Origin: Vibrio sinaloensis | GTDB lineage: Bacteria > Pseudomonadota > Gammaproteobacteria > Enterobacterales > Vibrionaceae | Assembly: GCF_000808535.1 (NCBI RefSeq) | Contig: NZ_JWLV01000047.1 | Span: 1 to 64,000, forward strand | Reading direction: 5' to 3' | DNA: 64,000 bases | Part shown: positions 1 through 8,574 of the stretch, piece by piece | Position numbering within the stretch: the first letter of the stretch is position 1 | Layout: each line of letters begins with the position of its first letter | Made by a program: the position numbers and the translations under genes | The notes under the pieces: model-generated | Told to the model about the DNA's origin: nothing | The model's database searches: none | Seen by the model: only the letters and a program-made list of their open reading frames with translations

Positions 1-590
1 ACGTCACCTACAGCATCACCACCAATGTCACCAACGACGCCGATGAGCCGCTGTTTGAAATCGACGCCAACTCCGGTGAGATCAGCTTAACGGCAGCCGG
101 GGTCGCTGCGTTTACCAATGATTTTGAACTTGCGGGCAATATTCACAGTCTTGTCGTGACTGCTACGGAAGTTGATGGACTTGGTCCAATTAAATCTACT
201 GACGTTCAAGTCACGCTTGAAGAGCTCAATATTGATGACAATGCTCCGGTGTTTGATGCGAATGATGGTGATCAATATTCATTCTCCTACTATGAAAACA
301 ACAACGACGAACATGTTATCGGAACTGTATCTGCAACCGATGCTGATGGCGAAGACGTCACCTACAGCATCACCACCAATGTGACCAATGATGCGAATGA
401 ACCATTGTTCGCGATTGACTCTTCAAGTGGATCAATTTCCTTAACGGCTGCTGGTGTGCTTGCGTTTACAAACAACTTCGAGGCTTTGGCCAATGCGCAT
501 ACATTAGTGGTAACCGCCACAGAAGTGGATGGATTCGGTATTCAGAAGTCGACCAATATTGATGTGGTTCTTACCGAGTTGAATGTCAAT
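1..590 (+). repeat. Tandem 354-bp repeat in adhesin gene
   Basis: The sequence starting at base 1 recurs at base 355 (ACGTCACCTACAGCATCACC at both), giving a 354-bp, 118-codon period. The second copy runs to about 590 and has diverged at many third positions. It is an in-frame protein-repeat array, likely continuing upstream of the window. Confidence 0.85.
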
Positions 591-1919
591 GAGTTGCCGG
601 TGGCAGAGGACTTTGAGGTTGATGCCGGAGAGGCCATCGTGATACCGATCGTGTTTGACTCTGATGTTGAGGAGTTTGACCATATTTCAGATGAAGACGA
701 CGATTTCAACGATGTACAACTCAACGTCATGCTGACTTCCTTACCAGAATATGGGACGTTGCTGTATACCGATGATTTTGGTGACACTCGCGTCATTACC
801 GAAGCGGATCTGCATGTGATCGGTGCCGAGATTGACTCTAGCAAATTGTTTGATCCTGATAACATCAGCTATGTTCCAGGACCAGGGGAAGCCTTTGAAA
901 TAGGTTACTCTGGTGATCCGGACAATATCGTTTTGGATGAAGATGGATTCTACAACTGGGGTGAGTATATCAGCGATACCGAGCGACTCATCACGTTGGA
1001 AAACGGCAACACGATTGGCATCAGTATTACTGATAACAATGATAAACCACTCAAACAGTACACTGGCGGCCCTGCTCACGTTGGATGGGGGATTGGCGAT
1101 ACTGATGGCAACGGGCTCAACGCGCAGGAGACGTTAATTGTTGATTTAAGTGATAACCCATTGGATGTGGTGACGTTTGGCCTAGATGGAATGGGGGGCG
1201 CATTTAACAGCAACAGTAACGTTTATGTCGAAGTTACCTATACCTTTGCAGATGGCACGACGGCCGTAGAGCACTATCAAAAAGACGAAGGTGATGTTGG
1301 AAACGACAAAATTCTCTATGAGTTTAGTTACTCCTCACCAGATAACCCGATTACAAAAATGGAATTGAGCTCTACTGGGGGAAACTGGGAGTTTAGATAC
1401 TTATCCGGCAACCAAGACATCACGGAAGATGTGTCGTTCGATTACGTTGCTGTCGACTCTGATCTGGCAATAAGCAACGAAGCGACCGTCACCATCGATG
1501 TGTCTGATTCTCCGGAATACACGGTGCTATCTGCCGAGTTAGGGGAGGACTTAACCGCGCAGCTAGGCAATCAAATGATGCTTGGTGATGACAATAGCAA
1601 CGTGTTTACTTGGCTTGATACCACGCTGGACAATGGTACCGATGTGATTGATAACTTCAAATTAGGCAGTGATTTAATCGATTTGCGTGAAATACTGCAA
1701 GACGATGACAACGTTGAAGTCGCCGATTTGGTTAATCAAATAGACGTGAGTATCAGTGAAGACGATGTAGTCTTTACCGTGAGTGACGAAGGCCGAGAGC
1801 AGACCATCGTTTTGGAGGGGGTCTATGACAGCTTTGCTGATGCGGGCCTTATCGCAAACAATGCGATAACGGATGAGCTGGAAATGCTCACTCAAGTTCT
1901 AAAAACTGACGCGGCGTAA
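1..1919 (+). CDS. Giant type I-secreted adhesin, cadherin-like repeats, 3' part only
   Basis: The reading frame is open from base 3, so the gene starts before the window and only its last 638 residues are visible. Two near-identical cadherin/VCBS-like repeats of 118 residues are seen (the first incomplete), rich in Asp, with DADG and VTATEVDG motifs expected to bind calcium. A less repetitive Asp-rich region follows (residues about 195-510). The last ~120 residues, from LGDDNSNVFTW through DVIDNFKLGSDLIDLREIL, resemble the type I secretion target of the VC_A0849 subclass, which directs export through an ABC/TolC-type channel. The family (RTX/LapA-like adhesins) mediates surface attachment and biofilm formation. 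Its transporter genes are not in the window. Adhesin class is fairly certain; the ligand is unknown. Confidence 0.85.
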   Translation, partial: VTYSITTNVTNDADEPLFEIDANSGEISLTAAGVAAFTNDFELAGNIHSLVVTATEVDGLGPIKSTDVQVTLEELNIDDNAPVFDANDGDQYSFSYYENNNDEHVIGTVSATDADGEDVTYSITTNVTNDANEPLFAIDSSSGSISLTAAGVLAFTNNFEALANAHTLVVTATEVDGFGIQKSTNIDVVLTELNVNELPVAEDFEVDAGEAIVIPIVFDSDVEEFDHISDEDDDFNDVQLNVMLTSLPEYGTLLYTDDFGDTRVITEADLHVIGAEIDSSKLFDPDNISYVPGPGEAFEIGYSGDPDNIVLDEDGFYNWGEYISDTERLITLENGNTIGISITDNNDKPLKQYTGGPAHVGWGIGDTDGNGLNAQETLIVDLSDNPLDVVTFGLDGMGGAFNSNSNVYVEVTYTFADGTTAVEHYQKDEGDVGNDKILYEFSYSSPDNPITKMELSSTGGNWEFRYLSGNQDITEDVSFDYVAVDSDLAISNEATVTIDVSDSPEYTVLSAELGEDLTAQLGNQMMLGDDNSNVFTWLDTTLDNGTDVIDNFKLGSDLIDLREILQDDDNVEVADLVNQIDVSISEDDVVFTVSDEGREQTIVLEGVYDSFADAGLIANNAITDELEMLTQVLKTDAA

Positions 1920-1951
1920 GTGCGCTCGAGAGTGTTTTTAGCTAAAGATAG

Positions 1952-1981
1952 AGAGGCGAGTTAAGACACTCGCCTCTTTTT
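1952..1981 (+). terminator. Rho-independent terminator of adhesin gene
   Basis: A 9-bp stem AGAGGCGAG/CTCGCCTCT with an 8-nt loop is followed by a T run. It sits 33 bp after the adhesin stop codon. Confidence 0.85.
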
Positions 1982-2020
1982 GATAGATGAATAAATAATT
2001 TAACATTCAAAAGTGAAAAA

Positions 2021-2048
2021 TTGTTGCCAGAAGATTTTATTTTATGAT
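2021..2048 (+). promoter_or_regulatory. Candidate sigma70 promoter of the dat-ddc leader
   Basis: A TTGTTG and a TATGAT hexamer are separated by 16 bp. Use of this promoter would start transcription near 2055 and give a leader of about 395 nt ahead of the dat-ddc start codon. The -35 match is weak, so this is a candidate only. Confidence 0.35.
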
Positions 2049-2064
2049 ACTTTCGCGCGCAATC

Positions 2065-2417
2065 TCGGACGAGAGTCTAGTAAAGACATTCTGGGGGATA
2101 CGCGAGGTGTTCATTCGGGCTGAGTGAGCATCGCGTAGGGTAGGTATCGGTAAGTTCTTTTACCGATAGACGGGATACTAATGTCGTGGATGCGGCATGT
2201 GAATGGGAAACCCAACATTGAACTCACTTAACAAACACACAATAATCAGCTTCGTTCTCCCTCAATGCCCTGTTCTGCAAGACAGTTGCATTACCGAACC
2301 TTGATCTAATTTCTTACATGTAACCCGCGTCTTGTTATGCGGAGTGATTTGTCGTACCCGATTTACTTCATTGGGGCGGCTGACTGTACCTTGCATTCAC
2401 CCATTGCGTGAAATTGC
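2065..2417 (+). ncRNA. Candidate structured 5' leader RNA of norspermidine operon
   Basis: The 530-bp gap 1920-2449 holds, after the adhesin terminator, several strong hairpins on the sense strand of dat-ddc. 2099-2137 is a 7-bp stem, a 2-nt bulge, then a 9-bp stem with G-U pairs. 2145-2168 is a perfect 9-bp stem TATCGGTAA/TTACCGATA. 2181-2198 is a 6-bp stem. A weaker hairpin lies at 2393-2417, about 30 nt before the start codon. A short open frame (2181-2231, 16 codons) sits in the middle. I do not recognise a known riboswitch class; lysine, glycine, FMN, TPP, cobalamin and GEMM consensus motifs were looked for by eye and not found. A regulatory role is inference. Confidence 0.45.
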
Positions 2418-2449
2418 GAGTGTTCATTTACATTTCATGGGATTAAATC

Positions 2450-5341
2450 ATGAGCACAGCCTTTGAAGTCGATACGCCAGCCCTAGACGCTGGGATCGCA
2501 ACACCATTTTCTCGTCAGATTCCAACTGTGGAAGGTCTTTATGATTTAACGCCTGATGAGGTGTTACTAGACCAAGAACAACACGAATCTGAAGTTCGTT
2601 CATATCCACGTCGTTTACCGATTGCGATTAAACAAGCGTTTGGCTGTTTAGTCGAAGATACGCGTGGTCAAATCTTCCTAGATTGCCTCGCGGGTGCGGG
2701 TACATTGGCTCTGGGCTACAACCATCCAGAGATCAACCAAGCGCTAAAAGAACAATTGGATTCTGGTTTGCCATACCAGACTCTCGATATCGCGACCTCA
2801 GCGAAAACGCATTTTATTAAGTCTGTTAAAGGCTTCCTTCCTCAAGAGTTGAGCGACAACTGTGTGATCCAGTTCTGTGGTCCTTCTGGCGCGGATGCGG
2901 TTGAAGCGGCAATCAAACTGGCAAAGCAGACAACTGGTCGTAACACCATGTTTGCTTTCCGCGGTGCATACCACGGTATGACAAACGGCACCATGGGTAT
3001 GATGGGTAACTTGGGCACCAAAGCACGTCGCACTGGCTTGATGTCAGACGTCCACTTTATGCCATTCCCTTACGATCTGCGTTGTCCATTTGGTCTAGGT
3101 GGCGATGAAGGCGCGAAAGCGGGTATTCGTTATATTGAACGTCTTTTAAACGATGATGAAGCAGGGATCATGAAGCCTGCGGCGATCGTAGTAGAGCCTG
3201 TGCAAGGTGAAGGTGGTGTTATTCCAGCACCTGCATTTTGGCTACGTGAGTTGCGTCGTATTTGTGACGAGCACGGCATCCTACTAATTTTTGATGAAAT
3301 TCAATGTGGTGTAGGTAAATCTGGCTACAACTTCGCATTTGAAGAAGCAGGGATTGTTCCTGATATTTTGTGTTTGTCTAAAGCGATTGGCGGCGGCTTG
3401 CCGATGTCGCTACTTGTGATCAACAAACAACACGACACATGGAAGCCTGGTGAACACACCGGTACTTTCCGTGGCAACCAACTTGCAATGGTGTCAGGTG
3501 CGAAAGCATTAGAAATCATCCAGCGCGACAACCTTGTTGAGCACGCTAACGTTTCAGGCCAGTACCTTCGTTTTGGTCTTGAGAGCATTCAAAAGCGTGT
3601 CAACTGTATTGCAGATGTGCGCGGTAAAGGTTTGATGCTTGGCGTTGAGATTAAACATCCAAGTGGCGAGCTAAACAAGTTTGGCGAGCCTTTGTCTGAT
3701 GGCCAGCTTACTCTTGCGATTCAACGCGCAGCCCTTGAGCGTGGCTTAATGGTAGAAAAGGGCGGCCGCGACGGTTCGGTGATTCGTTTCCTTCCACCAC
3801 TGATTATCTCTTTCGAGCAAATCGACTTTGCACTACGTGTACTGGAAGATGCGATCATCGCTGCAGGCGGTAACCATGTTGAAGCGGACCCACAAGAAGA
3901 GTGGAAGAAGCACTTCATTCAAACTGGTGAGCTAGGCGGTACTGAGTTTGCCTCAGTAATGAATCACATGACAGCCGCGATGAAGTCCGTGTTCGAGCAG
4001 GTGGACGCGCCATACTCAGGTATGGATCCAAAACTGTTGGAAACGGCAATTAACGCAGTCGATCTGGACAACAAAAACGCATCTCTAAAATCTGTAATTG
4101 ATGAAGCAGCAGAGCTTGTTGCGAAGAATGCGATTTTCACTCAGCACCCAGATTGCATTGCTCACCTGCATACACCGCCTCTTATGCCTGCAGTCGCGGC
4201 AGAAACCATGATTGCAGCATTGAACCAATCAATGGATTCATGGGATCAAGCATCGTCTGCGACTTACGTTGAGCAGAAAGTCATAAACTGGTTGTGTGAC
4301 AAGTACGAACTTGGTGAGAAGTCGGACGGCATCTTCACTAGTGGCGGCACACAAAGCAACCAAATGGGCTTGATGTTGGCTCGTGATTGGATTGCTGACA
4401 AGCTAAGCGGTCACTCTATTCAGAAGTTGGGTCTTCCGGATTACGCCGACAAACTGCGTATTGTGTGCTCTAAGAAATCACACTTCACGGTTCAGAAGTC
4501 AGCATCTTGGATGGGGCTAGGTGAGAAAGCCGTGATGACCGTTGATGCGAACGCTGACGGCACAATGGACGTAAGCCAATTAGATCAAGTTCTAACTCAG
4601 GCAAAAGCAGAAGGTTTGATTCCATTCGCGGTTGTTGGCACTGCGGGTACGACCGATCACGGTGCGATTGACGATCTTGATTTCATTGCTGATATGGCAG
4701 CGAAACATGAGATGTGGATGCATGTTGACGGCGCTTATGGTGGTGCTCTGATTCTTAGCAGTCACAAATCTCGCCTGAAAGGTGTAGAGCGTGCACACTC
4801 GATCAGCGTCGATTTCCACAAATTGTTCTACCAAACAATCAGTTGTGGCGCTTTGCTGGTGAACGACAAGTCGAACTTTAAGTTCTTGCTTCACCATGCT
4901 GACTACCTAAACCGTGAACACGATGAGCTACCAAACTTGGTGGACAAATCCATCGCAACGACGAAGCGATTTGACGCATTGAAAGTCTTTATGACGATGC
5001 AAAACGTCGGTCCTAAAGCGCTTGGTGATATGTACGATCACTTGTTGGCACAAACTAAAGACGTTGCTGAGATGGTTCGTGCACATGATCAGTTCGAGCT
5101 TCTGGCTGAACCAGCACTTTCAACGGTTCTTTTCCGCGCAACCAATGTGTGTGCCGATCTTGATGAATTGAACAAAGCGTTGCGCCTTGAAGCGTTGACT
5201 CGTGGTATTGCAGTTCTGGGTGAAACCATCGTTGATGGTAAGACCGCACTTAAATTTACGATTTTAAACCCTTGTTTGACGACAGCGGATTTTGAATCTT
5301 TGCTTTTGAAAATTAACACGCTAGCGGCTGAGCTAGCTTAA
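2450..5341 (+). CDS. Fused diaminobutyrate aminotransferase / L-2,4-diaminobutyrate decarboxylase
   Basis: This 963-residue bifunctional PLP enzyme makes 1,3-diaminopropane in two steps: transamination of aspartate semialdehyde to 2,4-diaminobutyrate, then decarboxylation. The N-terminal half (about 40-465) is a class III aminotransferase with FDEIQCGVG and a PLP lysine at about K311 in CLSKAIGGG. The C-terminal half (about 510-963) is a group II decarboxylase with HVDGAYGG and a PLP lysine at about K791 in VDFHKLFYQ. In most bacteria the two activities are separate proteins; the fusion is characteristic of the Vibrio norspermidine locus. The dehydrogenase gene follows after 18 bp, so the two are very likely cotranscribed. 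The start at 2450 has only a modest ribosome-binding site (GGGA). Symbol dat-ddc is not given because usage varies. Confidence 0.95.
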   Translation: MSTAFEVDTPALDAGIATPFSRQIPTVEGLYDLTPDEVLLDQEQHESEVRSYPRRLPIAIKQAFGCLVEDTRGQIFLDCLAGAGTLALGYNHPEINQALKEQLDSGLPYQTLDIATSAKTHFIKSVKGFLPQELSDNCVIQFCGPSGADAVEAAIKLAKQTTGRNTMFAFRGAYHGMTNGTMGMMGNLGTKARRTGLMSDVHFMPFPYDLRCPFGLGGDEGAKAGIRYIERLLNDDEAGIMKPAAIVVEPVQGEGGVIPAPAFWLRELRRICDEHGILLIFDEIQCGVGKSGYNFAFEEAGIVPDILCLSKAIGGGLPMSLLVINKQHDTWKPGEHTGTFRGNQLAMVSGAKALEIIQRDNLVEHANVSGQYLRFGLESIQKRVNCIADVRGKGLMLGVEIKHPSGELNKFGEPLSDGQLTLAIQRAALERGLMVEKGGRDGSVIRFLPPLIISFEQIDFALRVLEDAIIAAGGNHVEADPQEEWKKHFIQTGELGGTEFASVMNHMTAAMKSVFEQVDAPYSGMDPKLLETAINAVDLDNKNASLKSVIDEAAELVAKNAIFTQHPDCIAHLHTPPLMPAVAAETMIAALNQSMDSWDQASSATYVEQKVINWLCDKYELGEKSDGIFTSGGTQSNQMGLMLARDWIADKLSGHSIQKLGLPDYADKLRIVCSKKSHFTVQKSASWMGLGEKAVMTVDANADGTMDVSQLDQVLTQAKAEGLIPFAVVGTAGTTDHGAIDDLDFIADMAAKHEMWMHVDGAYGGALILSSHKSRLKGVERAHSISVDFHKLFYQTISCGALLVNDKSNFKFLLHHADYLNREHDELPNLVDKSIATTKRFDALKVFMTMQNVGPKALGDMYDHLLAQTKDVAEMVRAHDQFELLAEPALSTVLFRATNVCADLDELNKALRLEALTRGIAVLGETIVDGKTALKFTILNPCLTTADFESLLLKINTLAAELA

Positions 5342-5359
5342 TAAAGGTAACGGAAAACT

Positions 5360-6613
5360 ATGGCTATTCTACAGATTGGTGCAGGTGGTGTTGGTTGGGT
5401 TGTTGCACACAAAGCGGCACAAAACAACGACGTTCTAGGAGATATTACTATTGCGTCTCGCACGGTTGGTAAGTGTGAAAAAATCATCGAATCGATTCAG
5501 AAGAAAAATAACCTGAAAGATGCATCTAAGAAACTCGAAGCACGCGCAGTGAATGCTGATGATGTCGATGCACTCGTTGCTCTTATTAACGAAGTGAAGC
5601 CAGATCTTGTGATTAACGCAGGTCCTCCTTGGGTTAACATGACCATTATGGAAGCGTGTTACCAAGCGAAAGTTTCATACCTAGATACATCAGTAGCCGT
5701 TGATCTCTGTTCTGAAGGGCAGCAAGTGCCAGAGGCTTACGACTGGCAGTGGGGTTACCGTGAGAAGTTCGAAGAAGCGGGCATCACTGGTATTCTAGGT
5801 GCTGGTTTCGATCCTGGTGTAGTGTCGGTGTTCGCGGCGTACGCTGTGAAGCATCTGTTTGATGAAATCGATACGATCGACGTTATGGATGTAAACGCAG
5901 GCGATCACGGCAAGAAGTTCGCAACCAACTTTGACCCAGAAACGAACATGCTTGAGATCCAGGGCGACTCGTTCTACTGGGAAAACGGTGAGTGGAAGCA
6001 AGTGCCTTGTCACTCTCGTATGCTAGAGTTTGATTTCCCGAATTGTGGTTCACACAAAGTGTACTCAATGGCGCACGATGAAGTTCGTTCAATGAAAGAG
6101 TTCATCCCAGCTAAACGCATTGAATTCTGGATGGGTTTCGGTGACCGTTACCTAAACTACTTCAATGTAATGCGTGATATCGGCCTATTGAGCCCAGATC
6201 CACTCACGCTGCACGATGGCACTGTTGTACAGCCTCTACACGTGTTGAAGGCACTATTACCAGATCCAACATCACTAGCGCCAGGCTACACAGGTCTAAC
6301 GTGTATCGGTACTTGGGTTCAAGGTAAGAAAGACGGTAAAGAGCGTAGTGTGTTTATCTACAACAACGCAGACCACGAAGTGGCTTACGAAGATGTAGAA
6401 CACCAAGCGATCTCTTACACGACAGGTGTTCCTGCCATTACTGCTGCACTGCAATTCTTCCGTGGTAAGTGGGCGGATAAAGGCGTGTTCAACATGGAAC
6501 AGCTAGATCCAGATCCGTTCTTAGAGACAATGCCAAGTATTGGTCTAGATTGGCACGTTCAGGAGTTGGAAGCGGGTCAAGGTCTGCCAGTAATTCACGA
6601 GCTTAATAAGTAA
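5360..6613 (+). CDS. Carboxynorspermidine dehydrogenase (synthase)
   Basis: This 417-residue protein belongs to the saccharopine-dehydrogenase-like family. It begins with a Rossmann motif (IGAGGVGWVVAHKAA), and a second conserved stretch, ILGAGFDPGV, lies near residues 150-165. In Vibrio the family member in this position reductively condenses 1,3-diaminopropane with aspartate semialdehyde, using NADPH, to give carboxynorspermidine. It sits 18 bp after dat-ddc and is followed by a terminator, so it closes that transcription unit. nspC, which acts next, lies 192 bp further on. Assignment rests on family likeness plus this conserved order. Confidence 0.93.
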   Translation: MAILQIGAGGVGWVVAHKAAQNNDVLGDITIASRTVGKCEKIIESIQKKNNLKDASKKLEARAVNADDVDALVALINEVKPDLVINAGPPWVNMTIMEACYQAKVSYLDTSVAVDLCSEGQQVPEAYDWQWGYREKFEEAGITGILGAGFDPGVVSVFAAYAVKHLFDEIDTIDVMDVNAGDHGKKFATNFDPETNMLEIQGDSFYWENGEWKQVPCHSRMLEFDFPNCGSHKVYSMAHDEVRSMKEFIPAKRIEFWMGFGDRYLNYFNVMRDIGLLSPDPLTLHDGTVVQPLHVLKALLPDPTSLAPGYTGLTCIGTWVQGKKDGKERSVFIYNNADHEVAYEDVEHQAISYTTGVPAITAALQFFRGKWADKGVFNMEQLDPDPFLETMPSIGLDWHVQELEAGQGLPVIHELNK

Positions 6614-6638
6614 CGACTGAATTTTCGTTTTGTATCAA

Positions 6639-6663
6639 AAGGGGACAGCAGTGTTCCCTTTTT
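6639..6663 (+). terminator. Terminator after carboxynorspermidine dehydrogenase
   Basis: A 9-bp stem AAGGGGACA/TGTTCCCTT (one G-U pair) with a GCAG tetraloop runs into five Ts. It suggests nspC is at least partly transcribed separately from the two upstream genes. Confidence 0.75.
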
Positions 6664-6697
6664 CGGTCATAGCATTCGATTAGGTATGCTATTAACC

Positions 6698-6744
6698 ATG
6701 TTTATTTTGTAACTCACTTCGTTCAAACAGGACAAAATAAACAT
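6698..6744. repeat. Perfect 13-bp inverted repeat upstream of nspC
   Basis: ATGTTTATTTTGT (6698-6710) and ACAAAATAAACAT (6732-6744) are perfect reverse complements 21 bp apart, about 60 bp before the nspC start. It could be an operator for a dimeric regulator or an RNA stem. No known regulator motif was recognised. Confidence 0.6.
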
Positions 6745-6805
6745 AATCAATAGCAACGCCATCTGCTTTGGCTATTTATTCTTAGATTCTGCTTGAGTGC
6801 ATAAA

Positions 6806-7945
6806 ATGACATTTCAGAAAGAAGAACTTAAAACCCCGTACTTCATGATCAACGAAGATAAGTTGATTGAGAACCTTGAGAAAGCGAAACAGTTGAAAGA
6901 GATTTCGGGCGTGAAGCTAGTGTTGGCACTGAAGTGCTTCTCAACATGGGGGGTATTTGACATCATCAAGCCTTACCTAGACGGCACAACTAGCTCTGGC
7001 CCGTTTGAAGTGAAACTTGGCTACGAAACGTTTGGTGGTGAGACTCATGCATACAGCGTGGGCTACAGCGAAGATGATGTACGCGAAGTCGCGGATATCT
7101 GTGACAAGATGATTTTTAATTCGCAGTCACAGTTAGCGGCTTACCGCCATATCGTTGAAGGCAAAGCGTCAATTGGCCTTCGCCTAAACCCAGGTGTGAG
7201 CTACGCAGGTCAAGACTTAGCGAACCCTGCACGTCAGTTTTCTCGTTTGGGTGTACAAGCTGACCACATCAAACCAGAAATTTTCGATGGCATTGATGGT
7301 GTGATGTTCCACATGAACTGCGAAAACAAAGACGTGGATGCGTTTATTGGCCTGCTGGATTCCATCTCTGAGCAATTTGGCGAATACCTAAATAAACTCG
7401 ATTGGGTGAGCATGGGCGGCGGCGTGTTTTTCACATGGCCGGGCTATGACATTGAAAAACTGGGTCTTGCACTTAAAGCCTTCTCTGAAAAGCACGGCGT
7501 ACAAATGTACTTAGAGCCGGGAGAGGCAATCATCACCAAAACCACGGACCTTGTGGTGACTGTGGTCGACATCGTAGAAAACGTGAAGAAGACTGCGATT
7601 GTGGATTCGGCAACGGAAGCGCACCGCTTGGATACCTTGATTTATAACGAGCCAGCGTCAATCTTGGAAGCATCTGAAAACGGTGATCATGAATACGTGA
7701 TTGGTTCGTGTTCTTGTCTGGCTGGTGACCAGTTCTGTGTTGCGAACTTCGAGCAGCCACTAGAAATTGGTCAGCGCTTACATATTTTGGACAGTGCCGG
7801 TTACACCATGGTGAAACTGAACTGGTTCAACGGTCTGCGTATGCCTTCGGTATACTGTGAACGTTCCAACGGTGAGATTCAAAAGCTGAACGAATTTGAT
7901 TACTCAGACTTTAAACGCTCTCTCTCTCAGTGGAGTGTAGAGTAA
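6806..7945 (+). CDS. nspC: Carboxynorspermidine decarboxylase
   Basis: This 379-residue PLP enzyme of the alanine-racemase/ornithine-decarboxylase fold decarboxylates carboxynorspermidine to norspermidine (and carboxyspermidine to spermidine). The PLP lysine is about K43 in LALKCFSTWG, and the C-terminal part carries the GSCSCLAGDQFC segment typical of NspC. ATG 6806 is chosen over the upstream GTG at 6797 because the protein then begins close to the ELKTPYFMINEDKL block where the family starts. In V. cholerae NspC activity supplies the norspermidine sensed by NspS-MbaA, which controls biofilm. It is separated from the dehydrogenase gene by a terminator and an inverted repeat. Confidence 0.95.
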   Translation: MTFQKEELKTPYFMINEDKLIENLEKAKQLKEISGVKLVLALKCFSTWGVFDIIKPYLDGTTSSGPFEVKLGYETFGGETHAYSVGYSEDDVREVADICDKMIFNSQSQLAAYRHIVEGKASIGLRLNPGVSYAGQDLANPARQFSRLGVQADHIKPEIFDGIDGVMFHMNCENKDVDAFIGLLDSISEQFGEYLNKLDWVSMGGGVFFTWPGYDIEKLGLALKAFSEKHGVQMYLEPGEAIITKTTDLVVTVVDIVENVKKTAIVDSATEAHRLDTLIYNEPASILEASENGDHEYVIGSCSCLAGDQFCVANFEQPLEIGQRLHILDSAGYTMVKLNWFNGLRMPSVYCERSNGEIQKLNEFDYSDFKRSLSQWSVE

Positions 7946-7968
7946 GCGTAAATTGATTGGTGAAATGT

Positions 7969-7999
7969 AAAAAGAGCAGCTTGTCGCTGCTCTTTTTTT
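7969..7999. terminator. Bidirectional terminator after nspC
   Basis: A 12-bp stem AAAAAGAGCAGC/GCTGCTCTTTTT with a TTGTC loop is A-rich on the left and T-rich on the right. It can end both nspC and the converging minus-strand gene at 8011. Confidence 0.9.
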
Positions 8000-8010
8000 G
8001 CCTTTCTGAA

Positions 8011-8574
8011 CTACTGATAATCTTTAACCAAACGAATAAGAATTCTATCGTTTTCTCCGTTAATAAATTCTTCTCCATTATTAAAGTCGATCACTAAACC
8101 TTTGATATCAGAGTTTATCTCAGTATTAGAAATCCCATTCACAGTTCTCGGAGCATCTGGAGTGTTGGTCCAATAAGGTTCATTTTCCGTTGCAGGGAAA
8201 AACGTTGTGTCAATGGCTGGGAACACACACTGGTAATTTACGATTGAGGTGAGCTCTTTGATATTCGGCAAACGAAAACCAGGGATTCCTTCAACAGTCG
8301 TAATAGCTGTGTCCTCTGTTGCTTTAAGAGCCGCTTGCCATGTTCCAAAGTGTTCTGCGCCATCGTTGGTACAACTGTTGCTGTCAGCCAAGTAGGTTTG
8401 CCCCAACGTACATTTTTGCCAAAGCAAGTTGGTTTTTACATCAAGGATGGTACCGTTTTCAAGGTCGACCAATTGCCCCTCGTCTTGTGACAGTGGCTGG
8501 TTGGTGATACAAGTTTGAGCCCAAGCCGAAGTTGTTACGAACGTTAAGCAAGCTATTAGATGTAGTGCTTTCAT
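8011..8574 (-). CDS. Secreted DUF1566 (Lcl C-terminal) protein
   Basis: This 187-residue protein begins with a clear signal peptide (MKALHLIACLTFVTTSAWAQ). The rest is one DUF1566 domain, recognisable by NLLWQKCTLGQTY, GFRLPNIKELTSIV and YWTNT. These domains resemble the carbohydrate-binding Lcl fold and occur in surface or periplasmic proteins; function is otherwise unknown. Its ATG shares one base with the stop of the upstream lipoprotein gene (TAATG), so the two are translationally coupled. Several cysteines (for example CTLGQTYLADSNSC) could form disulfides. Confidence 0.8.
   Translation of the reverse strand: MKALHLIACLTFVTTSAWAQTCITNQPLSQDEGQLVDLENGTILDVKTNLLWQKCTLGQTYLADSNSCTNDGAEHFGTWQAALKATEDTAITTVEGIPGFRLPNIKELTSIVNYQCVFPAIDTTFFPATENEPYWTNTPDAPRTVNGISNTEINSDIKGLVIDFNNGEEFINGENDRILIRLVKDYQ

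Noticed and set aside
542..865. Long antisense open frames over the adhesin, gyrA, nrdA and exopolysaccharide genes.
   Set aside because: They are shadows of real genes, without ribosome-binding sites, domains or signal sequences.
2040..2450. Known riboswitch classes or RNase P, tmRNA, 6S and ribozyme motifs in the dat-ddc leader.
   Set aside because: By eye none of the conserved cores of lysine, glycine, TPP, FMN, cobalamin, GEMM, M-box, hammerhead, RNase P or tmRNA was found; a covariance search is still needed.
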